This document shows, piece by piece, positions 28,125-35,357 of a stretch of DNA of 64,000 nucleotides. The position numbers were made by a program, and so were the translations under genes. Below the pieces are notes generated by a model. That model was not told the DNA's origin, made no database searches, and saw only the letters and a list, made by a program, of their open reading frames with translations. Each line of letters begins with the position of its first letter. Position 1 is the first letter of the stretch. The stretch is from Frigidibacter sp. RF13 (GTDB taxonomy: Bacteria; Pseudomonadota; Alphaproteobacteria; Rhodobacterales; Rhodobacteraceae): positions 310,001 to 374,000 of the forward strand of contig NZ_JAPNUE010000002.1 of assembly GCF_026626305.1 (NCBI RefSeq). The letters are read 5' to 3'.

Positions 28125-28249
28125 GCTCTATCCTTTGCTTTGCGATATGGGCCGCCGCCACCCGGCGCTTCCCCCTTGCCGCCGTGCAGCATGACCAATG
28201 CCGACGGTGCGTCAAGTATTTCGCAGTCGCAAAATGACCGATTGCACCC

Positions 28250-29089
28250 TCAGGCGCTTTTCTTCGGTTTTTCCGCCTTCCAGGGCGGGGTCACTGAGGG
28301 CGCGCCGACGTAATAGCCTTGCAGGCAATGCATCCCCATCGCCGCCAGACAGTCGGCATCGCGCGCGCTTTCGACCGATTCCGCCACGGCGAACATGTCG
28401 AACTCCCGCGCTACGGCCAGAAGGGCGCGTGCCATGCACTGATTGTCGGGATTGTCGGCGATACCGCGGATGAACTGGCCGTCGATCTTGATGAAATCGA
28501 AGAGCAACTGCTTGAGATATCTGAAACTCGTCATGCCCGCACCGAAATCGTCGAGCGCGAAGGAGATGCCCTGCTTCTGCAGCTCCTTCATGAAGACGGC
28601 GACGATATCGGGCATCACCATCACCGATTCCTCGGAGATTTCCAGGATCAGCCGTTCTGCCGCCGTCGGGCAGGCCCTCAGGCCCCGCCTGAGAGTGCGC
28701 ATCCAGCCCGGATAGGCGATGGAGCGGGCGGACATGTTGATTGCCATCCTGAGGTCGCGCGCGCGGGCAAGCGCCTGCAGACCCATTTCCAGCGACAGGC
28801 AATCGATTATCCGGCCGATCTCGCTCGTCTCGACCGATCCCATGAAATCGCGCGCGGGGATGATTCGCCGCGTTTCGTCCAGAAGCCGGATGAAGCCCTC
28901 GTAAAAGGCCGGCCGGTCGGCGCGCGCGATGCTGATAACCGGCTGGAAGGCCAGCATCACATCCTTGCGCTCAAGTGCCTTGCGGACCATGGCCATGACC
29001 TCGCGGTCGCGGCTTGTGACGGCCGCGTTCAGGGGGCTGGCATCGGCCGGTTCGACCGGCGCGCGCGCGCTTTCTACCGGCTGGGACAT
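28250..29089 (-). CDS. EAL-domain protein with an EGF signature variant
   Basis: This 279-aa protein is a single EAL domain without sensor, GGDEF or membrane segments. The signature EAL is replaced by E64-G65-F66. The other residues normally needed for c-di-GMP hydrolysis are present: N118, E150, the D180-D181 pair, K201, E237 and Q257. Loop 6 is DDFGAGMTSF. It may therefore still be a phosphodiesterase, or may only bind c-di-GMP. It would act in the cytoplasm. The start at 29089 is clear. The IS element begins about 107 nt upstream of the gene. Confidence 0.85.
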   Translation of the reverse strand: MSQPVESARAPVEPADASPLNAAVTSRDREVMAMVRKALERKDVMLAFQPVISIARADRPAFYEGFIRLLDETRRIIPARDFMGSVETSEIGRIIDCLSLEMGLQALARARDLRMAINMSARSIAYPGWMRTLRRGLRACPTAAERLILEISEESVMVMPDIVAVFMKELQKQGISFALDDFGAGMTSFRYLKQLLFDFIKIDGQFIRGIADNPDNQCMARALLAVAREFDMFAVAESVESARDADCLAAMGMHCLQGYYVGAPSVTPPWKAEKPKKSA

Positions 29090-29195
29090 GGCACCTCCGT
29101 TCGGTTGGCGACAGGATCGGTGCGCGGGGCTAACAAGCGGTAAAGAAACCCGGTCTGGGTGAAGAAAAGCCGTAGCACAACTGGCATTTGCCCAC

Positions 29196-29212
29196 GGTTC
29201 TGTCGCAACCTT
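29196..29212 (+). repeat. Left terminal inverted repeat of the IS element
   Basis: GGTTCTGTCGCAACCTT differs from the inverted right end at one position. It lies 37 nt beyond the transposase stop. Confidence 0.85.
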
Positions 29213-29248
29213 CTGCGTTGATCGGCAGAAGCCCCTGATCTTCTTCTG

Positions 29249-29928
29249 TTAGGCCGCGAGAGCGGCGAACTGGGCAAATGGGCAGAGTGCGGGTGTCATT
29301 TGACGCTTGCGGATCATGTTCGCCACCTCGATCCCTTCGAGCGTTGGCGAGGCCGAGACAGAGGACTTGAACCCGAGCATGGGCTGGTTCCGCCTCTTGA
29401 TGACACGGTGATCCTGCTCAACGATGTTGTTCAGATATTTGATCCGGACCTTCTCTCTCGACATCAGGCAACCAAAGCTCCGCAGCATGCGGTCGACCGC
29501 GCTGATCCCAGCCGTGTTGGCTCCGCTGCGATAGATGAAGATCTTGCGAGGCAGGCCGTTCACCTCCAACGCCCTGGCAAAAAAATGGTCGCGGCTGGTT
29601 TGTTCCGGCGCGTTGCGATCATGAAGTCCAAGGTCCTCCCGAACTTGTCGACAGCTCGGTAGAGATAGACCCATTCACCCTTCACCTTGATGTAGGTCTC
29701 GTCCATACGCCAGGAACGATCTGTCGGAGCCTTCCTGCGCCGCGCATTGGCGGCAATCAAAGGGGAGTAATTGGCGACCCAGCGGTTCAGCGTCGCGTGG
29801 TCCACCTGCACGCCCCGCTCTGCCAGGATCTCTTCCGGGTCTCGGTATGACACCGTGTAGCGGACGTAGAAGAATACCGCGAACAGGATCCCTTCTTTCG
29901 GGAACTGGGCGCCCTTGAACGAGCTCAT
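29249..29928 (-). pseudogene. IS6-family transposase, frameshifted and lacking a catalytic Asp
   Basis: The first part reads FKGAQFPKEGILFAVFFYVR, then ERGVQVDHATLNRWV and the first catalytic Asp in WRMDETYIKVKGEW. At a run of seven T on the minus strand (29579-29585) the frame must shift by one base to continue as ARALEVNG. Restoring one base would give a normal 226-aa IS6 transposase. Further on, the segment usually reading IDKSGAN is IYRSGAN here, so the second catalytic Asp is Tyr. The Glu region (NIVEQDHRVIKRR) is intact. Two independent lesions make it inactive. Confidence 0.85.
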
Positions 29929-30000
29929 GACCAGCTCTCCCAACTCCGTTTGCTTGACAGAAAAGCGGTCAGCCACATAGCCGGCGCCCGTCAACCGCCA

Positions 30001-30017
30001 AAGTTTGCGACAGAACC
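30001..30017 (-). repeat. Right terminal inverted repeat of the IS element
   Basis: On the minus strand this reads GGTTCTGTCGCAAACTT, matching the left end at 16 of 17 positions. It interrupts the integrase remnant just after a codon for Leu. Confidence 0.85.
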
Positions 30018-30406
30018 CTAGCAGGTACCACCGCGTCTTGCGCATGGTTGCTTGGGCCAGATCACGTTCGTCCTGGCTTTCGATATATTCCTCAGCGGTC
30101 AGCTTGAAGGTTGTTCTGGCCTGCGTTTTCGCCGCAAGCTGGTTCAACTTCTTTTTGCACTGTTGGATCGGTGCCGTTCGCGAGCGTCGTGCGCGCTTGA
30201 TCGCGCTTCTTGCGCGCGTGGTCGATCGAGACATCAGGATACCGTCCATGCGAGAGCAGACGCTCCTTGCCGAGGAAGCGGTACTTCTGTTGCCAGAGCT
30301 TAGAACCATTCGGTTTGACCCTGACTGAAAGCCCGCCACCATCGGTCAGCTTGTACGGCTTCTCTCGGCTTTTCGCCTTCTTGATTCTGAATTCGGACGG
30401 CGCCAC
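30018..30406 (-). pseudogene. Tyrosine-type (P4-like) integrase, 5' fragment
   Basis: From a GTG at about 30406 the frame gives an Arm-DNA-binding domain: REKPYKLTDGGGL, then KLWQQKYRFLGKERLLSHG and YPDVSIDHARKKRDQAR. Near an A-run at about 30152 the frame shifts, and the sequence continues as KKKLNQLAAKTQARTTFKL and EEYIESQ. It is then cut off by the IS element after RKTRWYLL. The catalytic core is absent. Position and orientation directly downstream of tRNA-Leu mark it as an island integrase. The rest of the island is gone from this place. Confidence 0.85.
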
Positions 30407-30571
30407 CTGGGGGGTATCAAGTCCCCTCCGCCGCGGCGGCACCCCCACAGATATCACCTGCGCGCTGAGAAACGAGGGTAACCTATGTACCGGTGATAAG
30501 AGAAAGTACGGGATAAGGTGCCGAAAAATCGGAGGTTTTGGTAGGATATGCGCTGCTATTGGGAGGACGAC

Positions 30572-30656
30572 TGGTGCCCAGAAGAGGACTCGAACCTCCA
30601 CGCCTTGCGGCACTGGTACCTGAAACCAGCGCGTCTACCAATTCCGCCATCTGGGC
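30572..30656 (-). tRNA. tRNA-Leu (anticodon CAG)
   Basis: The 85-nt class II tRNA begins GCCCAGATGGCGGAATTGG and ends TTCTGGGCACCA with encoded CCA. The anticodon arm is CTGGTTTCAGGTACCAG, anticodon CAG, and a long variable arm follows. The acceptor stem pairs fully (GCCCAGA/TCTGGGC). An integrase remnant lies directly downstream, so its 3' end is the probable attachment site. Confidence 0.97.
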
Positions 30657-30803
30657 CGATGTCGTGAGGCGCGATGTATAGGGGCGCCCGGGCACTGTCA
30701 ACGGGGTCGGCCCGCTTTCTTTCGCAGGAGTCATTGCGGCTTGTTCCCATGGGGCCGAGACGGTAATCAGGGGCCAAGTCTGATACCCAGGGAGGCGCAG
30801 CCT

Positions 30804-31790
30804 ATGGCGAAGCTCGTCACGATTTATGGCGGTTCGGGGTTTCTCGGGCGGCAGGTTGCCCGGCTGATGGCGCGCGAAGGCTGGCGGGTGCGGGTTGCCT
30901 GCCGCCGCCCGAACGAGGCTTTGTTCGTGAAGCCCTATGGCGCCGTCGGACAGGTCGAGCCCGTCTTCTGCAATATCCGTGACGATGCCTCTGTTGCAGC
31001 GGCGATGGCGGGCGCGGATGCGGTGATGAACTGTGTGGGAACCTTCGACAAGGGCGGCCGGAACAATTTCGACAGCATCCAGCATGAGGGAGCGGAGCGG
31101 ATCGCGCGGATCGCTGCGGCGATGGGCGTCGGCGCTTTGGTGCATGTCTCGTCGATCGGGGCGGACGTGGGATCCGACAGCGCTTATCAACGCTCGAAGG
31201 CGGAAGGCGAGGCGGCTGTGCGCGCGGCCTTTCCGGGTGCGATGATCCTCAGGCCTTCGGTGATGTTCGGGGCGGGCGACGGGTTCTTCAACCGCTTTGC
31301 CGCGCAAAGCCTGCTGGGGCCGGTGCTGCCCATCACTGGCGGCAAGACCCGGTTCCAACCGGTGTTCGTGGAGGATGTGGCTGAGGCCGCCGTCAAAGGT
31401 CTGACCGGCGGCGCCTCTGGCACCTATGAGCTTGGCGGCCCTGATGTCGACACGCTCGGCGGGCTGATGAAGCGCATGCTGGCTGCCATCGGTCGTCGCA
31501 GGCTGGTGGTGAACCTGCCCTTGTGGGTCGGCGGCCTGATCGGCGGCATCCTGGATGTGGGCTCGGCGCTGACGCTGGGCCTTGTGTCGAACCGCATCCT
31601 GACCCGGGATCAGGTGAAGAGCCTCCGCCGCGACAATGTGGTCGCCGAAGGCGCGATGGGCCTGGCCGACCTTGGCATCAAGCCAACGGCGATGGGCGCC
31701 GTCCTGCCCGATTATCTCTGGCGCTTCCGGCCCTCGGGCCAATATGCGGCGATCAAGCAGTCGGCGCGGAATCTGAAGAAACCTTCCTGA
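30804..31790 (+). CDS. NDUFA9-like atypical SDR, complex I-associated
   Basis: This 328-aa protein has an N-terminal [19 protein letters not shown] dinucleotide-binding motif. It continues with [27 protein letters not shown] and [13 protein letters not shown]. It belongs to the atypical SDR group that includes the NDUFA9 subunit of complex I and ubiquinone-related proteins. A function in respiratory chain assembly or quinone metabolism is inferred from family. The start at 30804 has GGGAGG 8 nt before it. The uppP gene starts 1 nt after its stop. Confidence 0.87.
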   Translation: MAKLVTIYGGSGFLGRQVARLMAREGWRVRVACRRPNEALFVKPYGAVGQVEPVFCNIRDDASVAAAMAGADAVMNCVGTFDKGGRNNFDSIQHEGAERIARIAAAMGVGALVHVSSIGADVGSDSAYQRSKAEGEAAVRAAFPGAMILRPSVMFGAGDGFFNRFAAQSLLGPVLPITGGKTRFQPVFVEDVAEAAVKGLTGGASGTYELGGPDVDTLGGLMKRMLAAIGRRRLVVNLPLWVGGLIGGILDVGSALTLGLVSNRILTRDQVKSLRRDNVVAEGAMGLADLGIKPTAMGAVLPDYLWRFRPSGQYAAIKQSARNLKKPS

Positions 31791-31791
31791 C

Positions 31792-32613
31792 ATGTCGCTT
31801 GCTCCGGCCCTTCTCGACACCGCGCCGGTCGCGGCTTTTCTTGGCGTGCTCGAAGGGGCGACGGAGTTCATTCCGGTCTCCTCGACTGGACATATCCTGC
31901 TTGCAGGCCACTTTCTGGGCTTCGAGAGCGCAGGCAAGACCTTCGAGGTCGTGATCCAGCTGGGCGCGATCCTTGCGGTGATGGGGGTTTACGCCGCCCG
32001 GCTCTTGCAGATGGCGCGCGGGATCGGGCGCGATCCGAAAGAGATGCGCTTCCTCGTCTCGATCCTTCTGGCCTTCTTTCCGGCGGCGCTTGTCGGCCTC
32101 CTTGCCCATGATCTGATCAAGACCGTCTTCTTCGAAAGCCCGCGGCTGATTGCCACCATGCTCGTTCTGGGTGGGATCGTTCTGCTGGTTGTCGACCGCC
32201 TGCCACTCAGGCCGCGTCATCACGATACTGATGCGCTGCCGTTTCGCGTGGCGCTGGGGATCGGCATCATCCAGTGCCTCGCGCTTATTCCCGGTGTGTC
32301 GCGGTCGGGCTCCACCATCGTCGGCGGGTTGTTCCTCGGTGCCGACAAGCGCACGGCGGCGGAGTTTTCCTTCTTTCTGTCGATGCCCACCATGTCGGCA
32401 GCGTTTGCCTATGATCTGTGGAAGAACCGCGATGTGCTTGACACGTCAGCGATGGGCGAGATCGCGATCGGCTTCGTCCTTGCCTTCCTGTCGGCGCTTG
32501 TCGTCGTGCGCTGGGTTCTGGGCTATGTCAGCCGCCGGGGGTTTGCCCTGTTCGGCTGGTGGAGAATCATTGTCGGATGCCTTGCCTGGGCGGCGCTTTG
32601 GGCGGGGTTTTGA
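31792..32613 (+). CDS. uppP: Undecaprenyl-diphosphatase UppP (BacA)
   Basis: This 273-aa integral membrane enzyme dephosphorylates undecaprenyl diphosphate to recycle the carrier lipid for peptidoglycan and polysaccharide synthesis. Signature motifs are [17 protein letters not shown] near the N-terminus and [12 protein letters not shown] in the middle. Several membrane segments follow. It begins 1 nt after the SDR gene and is probably co-transcribed with it. Overproduction gives bacitracin resistance in other species. Confidence 0.96.
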   Translation: MSLAPALLDTAPVAAFLGVLEGATEFIPVSSTGHILLAGHFLGFESAGKTFEVVIQLGAILAVMGVYAARLLQMARGIGRDPKEMRFLVSILLAFFPAALVGLLAHDLIKTVFFESPRLIATMLVLGGIVLLVVDRLPLRPRHHDTDALPFRVALGIGIIQCLALIPGVSRSGSTIVGGLFLGADKRTAAEFSFFLSMPTMSAAFAYDLWKNRDVLDTSAMGEIAIGFVLAFLSALVVVRWVLGYVSRRGFALFGWWRIIVGCLAWAALWAGF

Positions 32614-32616
32614 TAA

Positions 32617-32712
32617 TAGGTAAGTACAAGTTACCTAAAATTCGGATCGTTTCTCACCTGATTGTCGAAAAAGTGCAACAAAGCCGAATATAGGTCAGTA
32701 AAACTGACTTTT
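32617..32712. promoter_or_regulatory. AT-rich leader of gltD with two inverted repeats
   Basis: Between uppP and gltD the sequence is distinctly more AT-rich than its surroundings. It holds TAGGTAA/TTACCTA (32617-32637, 7-nt spacer). It also holds GTCAGT/ACTGAC followed by TTTT (32694-32712). The second could end uppP transcription. The first looks more like an operator or a small stem. No known regulator motif is recognised. Confidence 0.45.
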
Positions 32713-32773
32713 ATTCGATACAGAAGCACTGTAGCTCTGGGCTCCGCCACGCAACGCCGGAGCTCGATCCCCC

Positions 32774-34210
32774 ATGGCCCAGAACCGCATGCTTCAATTC
32801 GTCACGCGCGACCGGGAAATGCCGGAAAAGCGGGCGGCCGGTCAGCGCAATGCGGATTTCGATGAAATCTACCGCCAGTTTGCCGCCGAAAAGGCCGCCG
32901 AGCAGGCCGGGCGCTGCAGCCAGTGCGGCGTGCCTTATTGCCAATCGCATTGTCCGCTTCACAACAATATCCCCGACTGGCTGCGCCTGACCGCCGAGGG
33001 TCGGTTGCAGGAAGCCTATGAGCTGTCGCAATCGACGAACACTTTCCCCGAAATCTGTGGCCGCATCTGCCCGCAGGACCGCCTGTGCGAAGGCAATTGC
33101 GTCATCGAACAGTCGGGCCACGGCACCGTGACGATCGGCGCGATCGAGAAATACCTGACCGACACGGCTTGGGCCGAAGGCTGGGTGAAGCCCATCACCC
33201 CCGCAGCGGAACGGGGCGAAAGCGTGGGCATCATTGGCGCCGGTCCGGGCGGCCTTGCCGCCGCCGAGGCGCTGCGCCGCGCTGGCGTGCAGGTCACGGT
33301 CTATGACCGCCATGACCGGGCAGGCGGGCTTTTGGTCTACGGCATCCCCGGCTTCAAGCTGGAAAAGGACGTGGTTCTGCAGCGGGTCGCGCAGCTGGAA
33401 GCGGCGGGCGTCCAGTTCGTGCTGAACTGCAATGTCGGCGTGGACATTTCCTTCGACGCGATCCGCGGCAAGCATGACGCGGTCCTGATCGCCACCGGTG
33501 TCTACAAGGCGCGCGACCTTGGGGGCCCGGGCGCGGGCCTTTCGGGCATCGTTCCCGCGCTCGATTATCTGACCGCCTCAAACCGCAAGGGGCTGGGCGA
33601 CGAGGTCGCGGCCTTCGACGAGGGCACACTGAACGCGTCCGGCAAGCGCGTCGTCGTCATAGGTGGCGGCGACACGGCGATGGATTGCGTGCGCACGGCG
33701 ATCCGCCAGGGCGCGACCTCGGTCAAATGCCTCTACCGCCGCGACCGCGCGAACATGCCAGGCTCGCAGCGCGAGACGCAGAACGCCGAGGAAGAGGGCG
33801 TCGAATTCGTCTGGCTGACGGCACCCAAGGGCTTTACCGGCACTGCCACTGTGGAGGGCGTTCTGGTCGAACGGATGCGCCTCGGCGCGCCTGACGCCAC
33901 TGGCCGCCAGACGCCCGAGGTCATCCCGGGCGCGGATTTCGTGGAACCGGCTGATCTGGTGATCAAGGCCCTGGGGTTCGAGCCCGAGGACCTGCCGAGC
34001 CTCTGGGGCGTCGCCGACCTGCCGGTCACTCGCTGGGGCACGGTCAAGGCGCAATATGCCACGCACGCGACCGCGCTGCCCGGCGTCTATGCGGTGGGCG
34101 ACATCGTGCGCGGCGCGAGCCTTGTCGTCTGGGCGATCCGCGACGGGCGAGAAGCCGCGAAGGCCATCCTCGACTATCTGGCGCAGGGCGCCCAGTTGGC
34201 TGCGGAGTGA
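32774..34210 (+). CDS. gltD: Glutamate synthase (NADPH) small subunit
   Basis: This 478-aa flavoprotein passes electrons from NADPH to the GltB subunit. The N-terminal Cys clusters CSQCGVPYCQSHCPLHNN and CGRICPQDRLCEGNC bind two 4Fe-4S centres. An FAD motif IIGAGPGGLAAAEAL and an NADPH motif VIGGGDTAMDCVRTA follow. The start at 32774 begins MAQNRMLQF. It is the first gene of an unusual operon in which two other genes separate it from gltB. Confidence 0.96.
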   Translation: MAQNRMLQFVTRDREMPEKRAAGQRNADFDEIYRQFAAEKAAEQAGRCSQCGVPYCQSHCPLHNNIPDWLRLTAEGRLQEAYELSQSTNTFPEICGRICPQDRLCEGNCVIEQSGHGTVTIGAIEKYLTDTAWAEGWVKPITPAAERGESVGIIGAGPGGLAAAEALRRAGVQVTVYDRHDRAGGLLVYGIPGFKLEKDVVLQRVAQLEAAGVQFVLNCNVGVDISFDAIRGKHDAVLIATGVYKARDLGGPGAGLSGIVPALDYLTASNRKGLGDEVAAFDEGTLNASGKRVVVIGGGDTAMDCVRTAIRQGATSVKCLYRRDRANMPGSQRETQNAEEEGVEFVWLTAPKGFTGTATVEGVLVERMRLGAPDATGRQTPEVIPGADFVEPADLVIKALGFEPEDLPSLWGVADLPVTRWGTVKAQYATHATALPGVYAVGDIVRGASLVVWAIRDGREAAKAILDYLAQGAQLAAE

Positions 34211-34215
34211 TGTCG

Positions 34216-34935
34216 ATGCGTAAGATCGCGGCAAGTCTCGGCGTCCTGTTTCTCACCTCAGCCCCCGCCATCGCCGCGGGCAAGTTCGTCGTGCCTGACG
34301 GCTGCGACGCCTTCGTTACCGTCCAGCATGCGGATTGTCAGGTCAGCTATCACTACACCTGTTCCCGTGACCCAGACGGCGATCAATGGTCGGTCTATGC
34401 GGGCCCCGATGGCCCCTATTACATGTCGCGCATCGACCGCGAGACGCGCTGGGTGGAAAGCCATGACCTGATAACACCCGAAAGCGATCGGTTGGGCAGC
34501 GAGAAGGAGCCTGCCTCCTTCACCACGCTCATCGACACGGGCCGCGACGATTTCGATTTCACCACGATCAGCGGCACCGGCGAGGTGCGCCGTTACGCGG
34601 GCCATGACGCGCTGAAGGGTGGCTCGGTCACCATCGACGGCGTGACGCTGGAGCGGACGGAGTTCGCGCTGGAAACCTTTGGCCCGGACGGGTCGTTCCT
34701 GCACCGCCGTTCCGGCCGCCAGCTCATTAGCCGCGACTGGCGCCTCTTTTTCGCCGACACCGAGCATTTCGAGAATGCCTTCGGCGATGTCGAAGACAGC
34801 ACCTCCACCCCTATCACCTTCGCCTTCCCAGGCGACAAGGGGTTCCTGTCCGGCACGCCGCAGTTCGGCTGCGATCAGATGATGACGATGCTGGATGGGC
34901 AGCTTGTGCCAGCAAGCTACCGGGGGCAGCCGTGA
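34216..34935 (+). CDS. Exported protein of unknown function in the gltD-gltB operon
   Basis: This protein of about 239 aa has a signal peptide (MRKIAASLGVLFLTSAPAIA). The mature part has several acidic and aromatic patches and four Cys near its ends (CDAF, DCQVSYHYTC, FGCDQ). No family is recognised. It should be periplasmic or surface-exposed. The start at 34216 has GGAG 8 nt before it; ATG at 34210 or GTG at 34207 would overlap gltD but sit too close to the site. It is tightly fitted between gltD and a GFA gene that overlaps its end by 4 nt. Confidence 0.8.
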   Translation: MRKIAASLGVLFLTSAPAIAAGKFVVPDGCDAFVTVQHADCQVSYHYTCSRDPDGDQWSVYAGPDGPYYMSRIDRETRWVESHDLITPESDRLGSEKEPASFTTLIDTGRDDFDFTTISGTGEVRRYAGHDALKGGSVTIDGVTLERTEFALETFGPDGSFLHRRSGRQLISRDWRLFFADTEHFENAFGDVEDSTSTPITFAFPGDKGFLSGTPQFGCDQMMTMLDGQLVPASYRGQP

Positions 34936-35357
34936 TCGAGGGGCACTGCCTCTGCGGGGCCGTCACCGTCACGGTGGTCGAACATGGTGGCTTCACCGGG
35001 GCCTGCCATTGCCGGATGTGCCAGCGCTGGTCGGGGGCTCTGTTCGTCAGCTTCAACGCGGCCGCGGCAGACGTGACCGTCAGGGGCGAGGTCGCGCGAT
35101 TTGCCTCGACCGACTTTGCCGAGCGGGCCTTCTGCCCGAAGTGCGGCTCGCACCTCTGGATGCGCAACACCGACCGGGTGGATGCGCCCTATGACCTGAT
35201 GCCGGGCCTTTTTGACGCTGCCCGGGATATCCAGCTGAAAAGCGAAATCTACACCGACCGCGCCCTGCCCGGCCTTGCGCTGGCGGGCGACCACCGCCGC
35301 GCGACGCGGGCGGAATATGAAGCGAAGAACCTGCATATCGAGGGAGACGCCCCATGA
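34932..35357 (+). CDS. GFA-domain protein in the gltD-gltB operon
   Basis: This 141-aa single GFA domain has GHCLCGAVTV, GACHCRMCQRWSGALF and AFCPKCGSHLWM, the zinc-binding Cys sets of the family. It starts with GTG at 34932 inside the end of the preceding gene and overlaps gltB by 4 nt (ATGA). Two such overlaps in a row mean coupled translation with glutamate synthase. The substrate is unknown. It is separate from, and shorter than, the tandem GFA protein at 13759. Confidence 0.87.
   Translation: MIEGHCLCGAVTVTVVEHGGFTGACHCRMCQRWSGALFVSFNAAAADVTVRGEVARFASTDFAERAFCPKCGSHLWMRNTDRVDAPYDLMPGLFDAARDIQLKSEIYTDRALPGLALAGDHRRATRAEYEAKNLHIEGDAP

Larger units (their letters stand above)
29196..30017 (-). 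mobile_element. IS6-family insertion sequence, 822 bp, decayed
   Basis: The element is bounded by inverted repeats that match at 16 of 17 positions (GGTTCTGTCGCAA at the outer ends, 29196 and 30017). It contains one transposase frame, as expected for IS6. The 8-bp flanks are TTGCCCAC on the left and CTAGCAGG on the right, so no target duplication remains. IS6-family elements normally make 8-bp duplications. Their absence suggests a later deletion or recombination next to the element. It lies within an integrase pseudogene. Confidence 0.85.

Noticed and set aside
29579..29585. Programmed -1 frameshifting at the T7 run of the IS transposase
   Set aside because: The T-TTT-TTG heptamer is slippery in principle and would restore the frame. 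The second catalytic Asp is also lost (IYRSGAN), so the fused product would still be inactive. A simple base loss is the better reading.
30018..30406. The integrase fragment as an intact gene
   Set aside because: The frame changes at the A-run near 30152, and the catalytic core is missing after the IS boundary.
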